Shown piece by piece: positions 34,003 through 42,788 of a stretch of DNA of 64,000 bases. The position numbers and the translations under genes were made by a program. The DNA lies in the NCBI GenBank assembly GCA_024742495.1, contig JANSYJ010000001.1, positions 558,001 to 622,000 of the forward strand, read 5' to 3'. Under the pieces are notes generated by a model, which saw only the letters and a program-made list of their open reading frames with translations, was not told where the DNA came from and did no database searches. Numbering within the stretch: position 1 is the stretch's first letter; each line of letters starts with the position of its first letter. The DNA is from Bacteroidota bacterium (GTDB taxonomy: Bacteria; Bacteroidota; Bacteroidia; Flavobacteriales; Schleiferiaceae).

Positions 34003-35256
34003 ATGAAGTACTATCTCTTTCTTTTACTCCTTTTTAAAGTTTGCTTTGCCGAAGCTCAGTTGTATTTTCCCGGTAATCAGTGGGATACCCTTAGTCCCAG
34101 TACTTTAAATTGGTGCCCAAATGAAATTGCCGCTTTAGACAGTTTTTTAATCGAGGCAAACTCTAAATCTTTCATCATTTTAAAGGGAGGCAAAATTGTG
34201 CATGAGGCTTATTATGGTACTTATACACAAGATTCACTTTGGTATTGGGCCTCTGCGGGAAAAACGCTAAAAGCCTTCCTAATTGGCAAAGCACAGGAAG
34301 AAGGTTATTTATCAATTCAAGATTCTAGTTCAAAATATTTAGGTCAGGCTTGGACGAGCCTTAGTCCGGCTAAAGAAGGCCTGATTAGCATAGAAGACCA
34401 ATTGCAAATGACCACCGGCCTTGATTATTTAATTCCCGACTTAGACTGCACCGCGGATAGCTGTTTAAAGTACAAGGCGGATGCTGGTAGTCAGTGGTTT
34501 TACCATAATGCCCCTTATTTATTACTTAAGGATGTGCTGGAAAATGCTACCGGCCAAAGCCTAAATCGTTATACCCAAATTACCTTGGCGGGAAGCATTG
34601 GTTTTAGAGGATTATGGTTTGATAATCTTTACGTTTCCACCGCTCGTCAAATGGCAAGGTTTGGATTGCTGCTGCTGGCTGAAGGCCAATGGAATGGCAA
34701 TACAATTTTAGCCGACACCAACTATTTTAATGCGATGATAAGTAGCAGCCAAAGTATAAACCCGGCTTATGGTTATTTAACTTGGCTTAATGGAAGTTCA
34801 AGCTACATGCAGCCGGGTTGGCCCTTTAGCTTTAATGGGATGATGATCCCAAGTGCCCCAGCAGATTTATACATGGCAGCGGGAAAAAATGATCAAAGGA
34901 TATATGTAGTCCCTTCCCAGCAATTGGTGGTTGTTCGCCAAGGTAATGCTGCCGACTCAAGTACTTTTGCCCTATCTAGCTTTGATGATGAGCTATGGCA
35001 GCGGATTTCCGCTTTAAATTGCCAGGGAGTAGCGCTAAGTGAGAATAAGATTAAGCCAAGCATTTATCCTAATCGAGGTCAAGGAATTATCCATCTTCCC
35101 GAGGAAATAAAGCTTATTCAAGTAAGTAATGTTGCCGGTCAGCCCATAAAACACTTAAGGACCAATTCTAATTTAGACCTTCGCGGTCATCCCCCAGGAG
35201 TTTACTACTTGAGCTTTGAAGACGGCAGCACCCTGCCTTATGTTTTGCTGCCTTAA
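34003..35256 (+). CDS. Secreted serine hydrolase of the beta-lactamase class C/esterase fold, with T9SS sorting domain
   Basis: A 417-residue exported protein with a signal peptide (1-18). The catalytic serine-lysine motif is SAGK (S84, K87), preceded by LWYWA. A Tyr-x-Asn-like element YHNAPY sits at about 165-170. This is the arrangement of the serine hydrolase/penicillin-binding-protein-like (class C) group, whose members cleave esters or peptides. The last 75 residues (SIYPNRGQGIIHLP through GVYYLSFEDG) form a type A T9SS domain. The substrate is unknown. The stop abuts the stop of the convergent lipoprotein gene. Confidence 0.75.
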   Translation: MKYYLFLLLLFKVCFAEAQLYFPGNQWDTLSPSTLNWCPNEIAALDSFLIEANSKSFIILKGGKIVHEAYYGTYTQDSLWYWASAGKTLKAFLIGKAQEEGYLSIQDSSSKYLGQAWTSLSPAKEGLISIEDQLQMTTGLDYLIPDLDCTADSCLKYKADAGSQWFYHNAPYLLLKDVLENATGQSLNRYTQITLAGSIGFRGLWFDNLYVSTARQMARFGLLLLAEGQWNGNTILADTNYFNAMISSSQSINPAYGYLTWLNGSSSYMQPGWPFSFNGMMIPSAPADLYMAAGKNDQRIYVVPSQQLVVVRQGNAADSSTFALSSFDDELWQRISALNCQGVALSENKIKPSIYPNRGQGIIHLPEEIKLIQVSNVAGQPIKHLRTNSNLDLRGHPPGVYYLSFEDGSTLPYVLLP

Positions 35257-35997
35257 TTATTGAATATTAAAAACAGGAGGCATTAGATAGCGCGTTTCGT
35301 TGCCAGCTAGGTCGTAGGCCTTAATCTCCACTTTAAAAGCGGCACCAACAGTATAGCTAGGATTGCCAAGCGCTACATATACATTGGAATAGGAAGTTAC
35401 ACCATTCATTTGGATGGTGCCACCATCAAACTCGGCTCCTAAATTTGCTCCATCCCAAGCCCGAAGGCTAAATTCGATCCGACCTAAACCTTTGTCATCT
35501 GTTAATGAATAAACAATTTCAAAGGCCGTATTGGGGCTGCGGCTAAGGAAGCCATTGTGGTAAACATTTTGGAACTGCGGTGGAACATTATCGGGGTTTA
35601 TCACCACAAAGGGTTTTTCCGCAATGCTTTGATTGCCATCTTCGTCCTCACATTTTACCAGAATATAATTAGACCCCGTAATATTAATTACGGCTGGAAC
35701 TAAAGCTCTAAACTCTAATTCGTCATTTAATCCACTTAATCCACGTTGAGAACTGTGGTAAACAGTATTGCCGCCGCTCTCGGTACCCAGAGTGACTTCG
35801 GTAAAGCTTAAACCGCTATTGTCGTTGTAAAGAATTTTAACCGCTACACTGTCGCCGAGACTTATGGTGTCCAATGGCTCCACTATGGTAATTTCCGGTT
35901 TTATACTAGTCGGGTCTGTGGCATCATCGCTGCTGTCGTCGCCACAAGCGCTAAGCATAAACAAGCTGAGGCAAAAAACTAAAATTCTATTTATCAT
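35257..35997 (-). CDS. Lipoprotein with Ig-like repeats
   Basis: A 246-residue lipoprotein with lipobox LFMLSAC followed by an acidic GDDSSDDAT stretch, typical of exposed lipoproteins. The body has two Ig-like beta-sandwich domains (about 33-130 and 138-245: PEITIVEPLDTISLGDSVAVKILY; PPQFQNVYHNGFLSRSPNTAFEIVYSLTDDKGL), resembling DUF4625-type lipoproteins. It overlaps the rmuC gene by 11 bases and is probably transcribed with it, although the function is unrelated. Confidence 0.65.
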   Translation of the reverse strand: MINRILVFCLSLFMLSACGDDSSDDATDPTSIKPEITIVEPLDTISLGDSVAVKILYNDNSGLSFTEVTLGTESGGNTVYHSSQRGLSGLNDELEFRALVPAVINITGSNYILVKCEDEDGNQSIAEKPFVVINPDNVPPQFQNVYHNGFLSRSPNTAFEIVYSLTDDKGLGRIEFSLRAWDGANLGAEFDGGTIQMNGVTSYSNVYVALGNPSYTVGAAFKVEIKAYDLAGNETRYLMPPVFNIQ

Positions 35998-37318
35998 CTT
36001 CCTGACTTTGGTCTAACAATCTATTATCAATACTTTTTTGGGAGCTAACCGCTCCTAGGTCCTGCAGTTTTTGGGCCCTGCTCACGAGGTTTCCTTTTCC
36101 ATCGCTAAGCTTATTCATGGCCGAATCGTAGGTCTTTTGTGCGGTTGCCATTTGGCCTCCGAGTTTAAGGAGATCTTCTGTAAAATTTCTGAATTTATCG
36201 TACATCAATCCCGCTTGACGGGCAATTTCCTCCGCATTCTTATTTTGTGCCTCTTGTCGCCAAATGTAAGATATGGTGCGCAAGGTAGCCAGTAAGGTTG
36301 AGGTGCTAACCAGCACAATATTCTTGCGAAGGGCTTTGTCGAAAAGCTCTATATCTTCGGCCAAAGCCAAGTGTAAAGCCGGTTCATTGGCCACAAAAAG
36401 CATCACATAATCCGGTTGGTTGGTGCCGGGTAATTCTTGGTAATTCTTTTTGCTTAAGCCATCAATATGCCCGTGAATGCTTAGCAAATGCTCCTTTAGG
36501 GCCTTGGCTTTTTCGTGTTCATCTTCACTTTCGCTGTAACGCAGATAGGCGCTTAGGGAAACTTTAGAATCTAATATTAAATGCTTTCCATCGGGGAGGT
36601 CCAAAAAGAAGTCAGGCCTTTGATTTTGATTCTCGGCATTTTTAAAGTTTTCCTCCCTGCGGTAATGAACACCTTCCTGCAGGCCTGCCGCGTTTAAGAT
36701 GCGCTCGAGCTGATATTCGCCCCAATTACCTTGAGTTTTGCTTTCTCCACGCAGGGCTTTGGTTAAAAGTTGCGCTTCTGACTGCAGGTTATGATTAAGC
36801 TCTTTGAGGTTGTTAATCTGCTGCATCAGAGCGGAGTTTCTTTCGGCACCTTCCACATTTGTTTTGTGCACTCTTTCCTGAAAGTCCTTGATTTTATCGT
36901 TTAGTGGCTTTAAGATGCCTTCGATGTTTTCCTTATTACTCTGGGTGAATTTGGCGCTTTTTTCCTCCAATATCTTTTGAGCGAGATTTTGAAACTGCTC
37001 ACTAAATTGCTTTTGAAGCTTGCCGAGTTCTTCTTTTTGATTGCTAAGCCTTTCTTGGCTATAAGCCAAATCACTTTTTAAATGGGCCAATTGCTGCCCG
37101 TCTTTCCGGTAATCTTCCCGCAGTTTTTCCAGCTCTAAGTCTAACTTGGCCTTATCATTTTGGGCGCTCTGCAGCTGCGATTCTAATACCATTCGGCTCG
37201 ACTCTAAAGCCTGTTGCTCTTTTAAAAATCTGGGATGCGGTCTTTTTTGGGAAATCAACCAAGCTAGCGCAAAGCCTACAGCAAAAGCTGCGATTATATA
37301 AATAGAAGTGAGCATCAT
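35987..37318 (-). CDS. rmuC: DNA recombination protein RmuC
   Basis: A 443-residue protein with an N-terminal membrane helix (1-20), a long coiled coil (about 25-180), and the RmuC nuclease-like core (GNWGEYQLERILNAAGLQEGVHY, PDFFLDLPDGKHLILDSKVSLSAYLRY, YVMLFVANEPALHLAL). The family limits recombination between inverted repeats; the PD-(D/E)xK-like residues in this core are consistent with a nuclease. It starts inside the last codons of marC (4-base overlap). Confidence 0.92.
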   Translation of the reverse strand: MMLTSIYIIAAFAVGFALAWLISQKRPHPRFLKEQQALESSRMVLESQLQSAQNDKAKLDLELEKLREDYRKDGQQLAHLKSDLAYSQERLSNQKEELGKLQKQFSEQFQNLAQKILEEKSAKFTQSNKENIEGILKPLNDKIKDFQERVHKTNVEGAERNSALMQQINNLKELNHNLQSEAQLLTKALRGESKTQGNWGEYQLERILNAAGLQEGVHYRREENFKNAENQNQRPDFFLDLPDGKHLILDSKVSLSAYLRYSESEDEHEKAKALKEHLLSIHGHIDGLSKKNYQELPGTNQPDYVMLFVANEPALHLALAEDIELFDKALRKNIVLVSTSTLLATLRTISYIWRQEAQNKNAEEIARQAGLMYDKFRNFTEDLLKLGGQMATAQKTYDSAMNKLSDGKGNLVSRAQKLQDLGAVSSQKSIDNRLLDQSQEDDK

Positions 37319-37959
37319 CCGAGATAGCTTTTATAAAGTCCAAACAAGCCTTCAAGAAAAATTTGAGCCGCTAGAGAACCTACTACTAAGCCCATAACTC
37401 GGTTAAACACCTTTAGCCCGTTTACGCCCAAACCTTTTTTAATTAGCTGCATGTTCTGTAAAATGAGCAAGGCGGCAATAGAACAGAGGATAATGGCAAT
37501 TACCCCACTGAGATAATCTTCCCAGCCCTGGGCTTCAATACTCATGTTTATTAAGGTGGTAAGCAGGCCTGCTCCCACTAAAACGGGAATGGCTAGTGGC
37601 ACTACGCTAATATCATCGCGATCCATCGCCGCTTCTTGATCCTTAAGGGTATGATTAACCTTTTTACCATGACCTTGAACCATATTTAAACCCATCATAA
37701 AAAGGATGGTACCACCAAAAATCCGCAAACCATTGGGGGAAATCCCAAAGAATTGAAAGATGTAATTCCCCAAGAGGAAGGCCACAATCATAGCGATAAA
37801 GGCCGCCCGTGTTGTTCTGGAGCTTACCCTGCGAATCTCACTTTTAGGCGCATCTTCGTCTAAAAGCCCAAGCATAATAACGCCCACCGATAATGGATTC
37901 ATAATGGTAAAAATGGAAATAGCATCGGCTAAAATGCTGCGGAGCAGGTCCAATATCAT
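37315..37959 (-). CDS. MarC family integral membrane protein
   Basis: A 214-residue protein with six transmembrane segments. The start is taken at ATG 37959, because a minus-strand -7 box (TACCTTTG, 37975-37982) lies between it and the longer frame that opens at 37998. Family parts: IFTIMNPLSVGVIMLGLL, VLLGNYIF-type helices, the GTILFMMGLNMV segment, PLAIPVLVGAGLLTT and NRVMGLVVGSLAAQ. MarC proteins are poorly characterised and are no longer thought to confer multiple antibiotic resistance. Confidence 0.88.
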   Translation of the reverse strand: MILDLLRSILADAISIFTIMNPLSVGVIMLGLLDEDAPKSEIRRVSSRTTRAAFIAMIVAFLLGNYIFQFFGISPNGLRIFGGTILFMMGLNMVQGHGKKVNHTLKDQEAAMDRDDISVVPLAIPVLVGAGLLTTLINMSIEAQGWEDYLSGVIAIILCSIAALLILQNMQLIKKGLGVNGLKVFNRVMGLVVGSLAAQIFLEGLFGLYKSYLG

Positions 37960-37974
37960 TCGGCTTATTTTGGC

Positions 37975-37982
37975 CAAAGGTA
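37975..37982 (-). promoter_or_regulatory. -7 promoter box of marC-rmuC
   Basis: TACCTTTG on the minus strand, exact consensus, 15 bases before the ATG at 37959. It decides the start of marC. Confidence 0.55.
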
Positions 37983-38058
37983 AAAATTTGACCAGCATGG
38001 ATTTTTAGAGGCTTAAGGTCTTTAGCAGATTTTTAGCAGCCTTGTAGGGATCAATTTA

Positions 38059-38066
38059 TACTTTTG
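38059..38066 (+). promoter_or_regulatory. -7 promoter box of the hydroxylase-protease-CBM48 run
   Basis: TACTTTTG, an exact consensus match, ends 4 bases before the ATG at 38071. The transcript would be leaderless or nearly so. Confidence 0.5.
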
Positions 38067-38070
38067 GGAG

Positions 38071-38946
38071 ATGGATTTCAATTTCCCGAATTTAATCCAC
38101 CACGCTATCCCCTTTTTTGTGGGTTTCGTATTGTTGGAAATCGTGCTTACGTCAATTCGGCGTATTGCCACCTATGAAGCTAAGGATGCCCTAAGTAGCA
38201 TTGGCATGGGTTTGGGAAATGTTGCAGTGGGCATAGTGAGTAAGACTCTTATTTTCGGCGCCTACCTCTTTGTTTATGAATACCGCATCTTTACCTTGGA
38301 AAGCACCTGGTGGATGTGGCTTCTACTTTTTTTAGGGGATGACTTCAGTTATTATTGGTTTCATCGCAGTTCGCATAACATCCGCTACTTCTGGGCCAGC
38401 CACGTTGTTCATCATAGTTCCCAGAAGTATAATCTGGCCACAGCCTTACGCCAAACGTGGACGGGAGGAATAAGCGGGAGTTTTATTTTCTATCTGTGGA
38501 TGCCCTTGCTGGGTTTTCATCCTTTGGCCATCTTGTTCATGCACAGCATTAGCTTATTATATCAATTTTGGATTCATACCGAGTTAATTGATCGGATGCC
38601 CCGATGGTTCGAGTATATTTTTAATACCCCTTCTCATCACCGGGTACATCACTCTAGTGATGCGAAGTATTTAGATCGAAATCACGCTGGCATTTTAATC
38701 ATTTGGGATCGAATGTTTGGCACCTTCACCGAGGAGGAAGAGCATCCAACTTATGGCCTAACAACAAATATTAAAAGCTTTAATCCGCTGTATATAGCGA
38801 GCCACGAGTGGCTAGCGATTTTTAAGGACTTATGGGCCCACCCGCGTTATGCTTGGCAGTATCTCTTTGGTCCTCCCGGTTGGAGTCATGATGGCTCTCG
38901 TAAAACCAGCGCTCAATTGAGGGCAGAAAGAAATAAGGCTCTTTGA
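38071..38946 (+). CDS. Fatty acid hydroxylase/sterol desaturase superfamily membrane protein
   Basis: A 291-residue membrane protein with about four hydrophobic segments and the di-iron histidine clusters of the family: HRSSH (HxxxH), HVVHHSS and the third cluster SHHRVHHSSD, with an additional NHAG. Such enzymes hydroxylate or desaturate lipids or ether lipids with O2. The substrate cannot be told, and Bacteroidota often carry several. It overlaps the next gene by 4 bases and starts the three-gene run with the aspartyl protease and CBM48-like protein. Confidence 0.82.
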   Translation: MDFNFPNLIHHAIPFFVGFVLLEIVLTSIRRIATYEAKDALSSIGMGLGNVAVGIVSKTLIFGAYLFVYEYRIFTLESTWWMWLLLFLGDDFSYYWFHRSSHNIRYFWASHVVHHSSQKYNLATALRQTWTGGISGSFIFYLWMPLLGFHPLAILFMHSISLLYQFWIHTELIDRMPRWFEYIFNTPSHHRVHHSSDAKYLDRNHAGILIIWDRMFGTFTEEEEHPTYGLTTNIKSFNPLYIASHEWLAIFKDLWAHPRYAWQYLFGPPGWSHDGSRKTSAQLRAERNKAL

Positions 38947-39908
38947 TTAGTCGCTTCCTCATCTTGACCCTTTGTGCTCTTAACCTAAGCTTAGAAGCCT
39001 TTAATCCTCCACTGGAGCTAAAGACCTTTGCTTATAATCGCCGCTTAATTGCACAGCGACCAGTGCCAAAGGGCGACTTTAAAAAATTGGTTATTCCCGT
39101 AAAGAGAGTGGGGAACCTTATAATCGTAGAGGCCACTGTGGACGGCATTAAGGGAAATTTTATATTTGATACTGGAGCGCCATATTTGGTTTTAAACGCC
39201 ACTTATTTTAGAGATTATGAAGAGGATCCACAGCATTTGGCTACCGATGTAACCGGGAATTTAGTGCCTCAAAAAATCACTAAGGTGGATCGCCTAAAAA
39301 TGCTGGGGATGCATTATGAGGGCTTAGAAGCCGATGTGGCCGATCTCTCAACTATAGAAAACCGCAGAGGTATTCAGATTTTAGGACTTTTAGGGGTAAA
39401 CCTCTTTATGCGAATGGAGATTGAACTCGATCTTCAAAATGAGCAATTGATTGTTTACCGCGTTGATCGCGATGGCCGGAGGTTGGATAAGCCCTACCTT
39501 CCGCAGACCGGCGAGTACCGAAAAAAGTTTGAACTGGAGAACAATGCAATTATCGCTGAAGGCAGTATCGCTGGTATTCCTTTAGATATGTGCTTTGATA
39601 CCGGTGCAGAAGTACTACTCTTAGATAATGATTTATCAGCGCAAGCTTATGAACAGATGCGCATATTGAGAACAGCTGAATTAAATGGTGCTGGAGGGAA
39701 TAGCACCGAAGTACTATTTGGCGCATTACGGGCATTGGAGTTTGGGCCTAGCTTAAAAAGCTGCCAAGTAATGATAGCGGACCTCGAAGAAATTGGTCGC
39801 GCTTATGGCCATCCGGTTGATGGATTTGTAGGCTTTGACCTTTTACGGCGAGGCTCCGTATGCATAAATTTTAAAACTAAGGAATTGATTATTAATGTTT
39901 ACCCGTAG
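38943..39908 (+). CDS. Exported aspartyl protease-like protein with two DTG motifs
   Basis: A 321-residue protein starting at TTG in a 4-base overlap with the preceding stop. A stop lies in frame just upstream and no ATG occurs near, so TTG is the only plausible start for the hydrophobic signal-like stretch (ISRFLILTLCALNLSLEAF). Two repeats of the retropepsin type follow: FIFDTGAP (D76) with GLLGVNLF, and MCFDTGAE (D219) with GFVGFDLLRRG. One chain thus has two catalytic-lobe signatures, as in pepsin-like duplicates. The signal points to periplasm or outer surface. The substrate is unknown. It overlaps the CBM48-like gene by 14 bases. Confidence 0.75.
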   Translation: MISRFLILTLCALNLSLEAFNPPLELKTFAYNRRLIAQRPVPKGDFKKLVIPVKRVGNLIIVEATVDGIKGNFIFDTGAPYLVLNATYFRDYEEDPQHLATDVTGNLVPQKITKVDRLKMLGMHYEGLEADVADLSTIENRRGIQILGLLGVNLFMRMEIELDLQNEQLIVYRVDRDGRRLDKPYLPQTGEYRKKFELENNAIIAEGSIAGIPLDMCFDTGAEVLLLDNDLSAQAYEQMRILRTAELNGAGGNSTEVLFGALRALEFGPSLKSCQVMIADLEEIGRAYGHPVDGFVGFDLLRRGSVCINFKTKELIINVYP

Positions 39909-41325
39909 ATACATAGGGCTGCTATTTGTGCTTCTTCTGGGTGCGATTCGTTTTGCATCGGCTCAAGAGATGGAAGGGGTGGAGTATAAAATAGAAGGCA
40001 CCGACCTCTATTGCTACATTGACCGCGACATTGAAAGCGCGCAACTAGATAGTTTATTAGGCACCTGCGGTATCGATTTTAATCAATTATTAGAATTGCA
40101 GCGCAGTGGGGCTTTAAGTCCACAATATTGGTCGGTAAGCGCTTTAAGTGAAGAGCAGATTGTGTTGCAAAAATCAATGCTTAAGTTAAAGGGGAAGCCC
40201 CAAAGTCAGAAAGAAATACTCAGCCTTTTTGTAGGAGAAGAAAAGAGCAATGCGGCCCATATTAAATTTGGCTACAACGACTTTATAAAACCCGCAGTAA
40301 TTGAACTGGACAATGGATTTACCCGCTTCTTTCTCAAAGTTCAGGGCAATGCGCAATCGGTATTGCTAAGTGGCACATTTAACGAATGGAGCACCAGCTC
40401 TCACCCGATGAATCCTTGTGATAGTGGTTTTTTCCTCGACCTTAAGCTGGCTGATGGCGCTCATCTATATAAATACATTGTAAACGGTTATTGGATACTA
40501 GATCCGCGCAATAGCGTAAAGGAGATGGATTGGGCCGGAAATGAGAACTCCGTTTACTTTAAAACCAATACTGAGTTTAAGCTAGAAGGAAATTTAGCTG
40601 CGAAGGAAGTGGTGCTGGCCGGTAGCTTTAATGATTGGAATGAACAGCTGTACACTTTGCAGAAAACCCCTTGGGGCTGGCAGCGAAAATGCTTTTTGAA
40701 GGAAGGTACCCATGCTTATAAATATATAGTTGATGGTGAATGGATCTTAGATCCCGGCAACAAAACGGTGCGATCCGATGGCGACGGAAATGAAAACAGC
40801 TTTATTGCGGTTGGGGATACCTTTTACTTTTTTTATCCGCGGCATTTAAAAGCCGAATACGTTATTGTATCGGGTAATTTTAACGACTGGAATGAGGAGG
40901 AGTTAAAAATGAGCTTGAGCGATTCGGGATGGGTATTGCCCTATGTTTTGCCTGCGGGAAATTATGAGTACAAGTTTAGAGTGGCCGGGCAAGCGCTGTG
41001 GCAGTTAGACCCTTTGAACCCCATTAGCACCGGCCTTGAAAAGCATCGGAATTCGGTATTGTGTATAAAGGCTAATCAACACTTCTTTTACCCGCATCAA
41101 GCTAATGCTGATGAAGTTCTTTTAAGTGGCGACTTTAACGGCTGGCAAGAGCATGGTTACCGCATGGAAAGAGCCTCCGATGGTTGGCATATCGATATAT
41201 ATCTACCCAAAGGTAAAACGCGCTATAAGTTTATTGCCGATGGCAAGTGGATACGGGATCCTTCCAACCCGCTTTTTGAACCCAATGAATACGATGGCTA
41301 TAATTCGGTATTATGGCGAAGGTGA
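39895..41325 (+). CDS. Exported protein with four tandem AMPK-beta/CBM48-like modules
   Basis: A 476-residue protein with a signal peptide (1-23), an N-terminal unknown region (about 25-140), and four modules at about 142-223, 225-306, 307-391 and 394-476. Each has the [VL]xxSGxFNxW core, a helical turn, and YK[YF]xxxGxW.LDPxN, typical of the AMPK-beta/CBM48 E-set family that binds glycogen or other alpha-glucans. No catalytic domain is seen, so it may be a glucan sensor, anchor or partner. There is no T9SS domain, which suggests a periplasmic location. It overlaps the protease gene by 14 bases. The glycan specificity is inferred. Confidence 0.75.
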   Translation: MFTRRYIGLLFVLLLGAIRFASAQEMEGVEYKIEGTDLYCYIDRDIESAQLDSLLGTCGIDFNQLLELQRSGALSPQYWSVSALSEEQIVLQKSMLKLKGKPQSQKEILSLFVGEEKSNAAHIKFGYNDFIKPAVIELDNGFTRFFLKVQGNAQSVLLSGTFNEWSTSSHPMNPCDSGFFLDLKLADGAHLYKYIVNGYWILDPRNSVKEMDWAGNENSVYFKTNTEFKLEGNLAAKEVVLAGSFNDWNEQLYTLQKTPWGWQRKCFLKEGTHAYKYIVDGEWILDPGNKTVRSDGDGNENSFIAVGDTFYFFYPRHLKAEYVIVSGNFNDWNEEELKMSLSDSGWVLPYVLPAGNYEYKFRVAGQALWQLDPLNPISTGLEKHRNSVLCIKANQHFFYPHQANADEVLLSGDFNGWQEHGYRMERASDGWHIDIYLPKGKTRYKFIADGKWIRDPSNPLFEPNEYDGYNSVLWRR

Positions 41326-41365
41326 GAAACTGATTAAGCAAGTTTTAATGTCCATCTCATAGTCT

Positions 41366-42124
41366 ATGCCCAGCAGAAAACTTCCTTTTACCGATAGTCT
41401 TTCCACTATTTTTAATGATGCCAAAGGCTTTACGGCCTTGTTCCTTTTCTTGGTTAGCGCTTTCATTATCCAAAGTCTGCTGCCTTATTTAGATTTAAAG
41501 GCTTTTTTCTTCTTGAGGGGAGAACTAGAAACTACTACCGGAATAATTAGCGACGTGGCGGTAATTGACGTGATGGATGATAATGGCCAGTTTAATGCCT
41601 ACACTTATAATTTCGATTCGCCAATAGGGCCATTGCAGTGGGTGTCTTACGGTGAAGGAGGGCTGATAAAATACAATATTGGCAAGCGCGTGAAAATTGA
41701 ATATCATCCTGATAATCCGCAGATTAGTCGCATTGTTGGTTTGACCAACACGCCCGGAGGAAAAACCTACATTTCCTTTTTATTAGGTCCCTTGATATCA
41801 GGCTTGTATTTGCTTTACTGCCTAATAGTAGGTTTTCGGAAGTATCAATTGCTGAGCAAGGGGATTATTGGCAAAGGGAAGCTAAAAGATAAAATTGGAC
41901 TTAGGGGAACCGTGGAAGATCGTCCGGTTTATAAAATGACTTTTGAGTTTAAAGCCAGAGATGGAATGAACTATATCGTAGAAGCGAAATCGCATCAGCC
42001 TGAAAAGCTGGAAGACGAGGAGGAGGAGTTGCTAATTTATTGGCCCAGCAATCCTAAACGCGCGGTATTAGTGGATGACTTGCCTTATAATTTACCTGAT
42101 TATATCCGATATAATTGCCTTTAA
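41366..42124 (+). CDS. DUF3592-like membrane protein
   Basis: A 252-residue protein with two transmembrane segments (about 22-40 and 130-150) and the extracytoplasmic pattern of DUF3592 proteins: TTGIISDVAVIDV, the VKIEYHPDNPQISRIVG strand, and a C-terminal second copy-like half (GKGKLKDKIGLRG...VYKMTFEFKA, then ELLIYWPSNPKRAVLVDDLP). The function is unknown. The ATG is 40 bases after the CBM48 gene. Confidence 0.6.
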   Translation: MPSRKLPFTDSLSTIFNDAKGFTALFLFLVSAFIIQSLLPYLDLKAFFFLRGELETTTGIISDVAVIDVMDDNGQFNAYTYNFDSPIGPLQWVSYGEGGLIKYNIGKRVKIEYHPDNPQISRIVGLTNTPGGKTYISFLLGPLISGLYLLYCLIVGFRKYQLLSKGIIGKGKLKDKIGLRGTVEDRPVYKMTFEFKARDGMNYIVEAKSHQPEKLEDEEEELLIYWPSNPKRAVLVDDLPYNLPDYIRYNCL

Positions 42125-42194
42125 AGGGCGGAGCCGAAACTAAGCCGGCCAATATATTCGTCCATTTTAGGGTTATGGCATTAAACGCAAGCAG

Positions 42195-42788
42195 ATGTTG
42201 CATCCATTAAAAAGGCTTGGGCTAATTCTAAGCCTTTGTATTACGCCCTTATTAGCGCAAACACCAGACGACTTTTATCGCGAATTAGCTATTGCCGCTA
42301 AAGCGATAGAGGATCCAAGTATATATTACGACCCCAGCTATTTTAGCATAGATTATCCAATGGGAGATATCCCCTCAACAAAAGGCGTTTGTACCGATGT
42401 TGTTATACGCGCCTATCGAAAATTGGGAATAGACTTACAGGAATTAGTGCATGAAGACATGCGCCAAAACTTTACGCTTTACCCTTCTAATTGGGGGCTT
42501 AAAAAGGCAGATTCAAATATCGACCATCGTCGAGTTCCCAATTTAATGTGCTTCTTTGGGCGAAAAGGAGAAACACTAGTAAAAAGCACCAGGGCCGAAG
42601 ATTACCAAGCTGGAGATATCGTTTGTTGGAGTTTAGGCGGTGGGATTACGCATATCGGCCTTGTTTTACAAGAGCGCTCCAGTGATGGGCTGCGTCCTTT
42701 GCTCATGCATAATATCGGTAATGGCCAAGTGGCGGAAGACCTATTATTCGACTTCACCATAATTGGCCACTACCGATATAAACCCTAA
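42195..42788 (+). CDS. DUF1287-type exported protein, YiiX/NlpC-P60-like fold
   Basis: A 197-residue protein with a signal peptide (MLHPLKRLGLILSLCITPLLAQ). The body carries the DUF1287 pattern: YFSIDYPMGDIPSTKGVCTDVVIRAYRKLGIDLQELVHEDM with a conserved cysteine, then the DYQAGDIVCWSLGGGITHIGLVL segment. Members resemble NlpC/P60 hydrolases that trim peptidoglycan peptides. The cysteine and histidine in these motifs could be catalytic, but the activity is not proven for the family. A TATATTCG box (42153-42160) could be its promoter. Confidence 0.72.
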   Translation: MLHPLKRLGLILSLCITPLLAQTPDDFYRELAIAAKAIEDPSIYYDPSYFSIDYPMGDIPSTKGVCTDVVIRAYRKLGIDLQELVHEDMRQNFTLYPSNWGLKKADSNIDHRRVPNLMCFFGRKGETLVKSTRAEDYQAGDIVCWSLGGGITHIGLVLQERSSDGLRPLLMHNIGNGQVAEDLLFDFTIIGHYRYKP

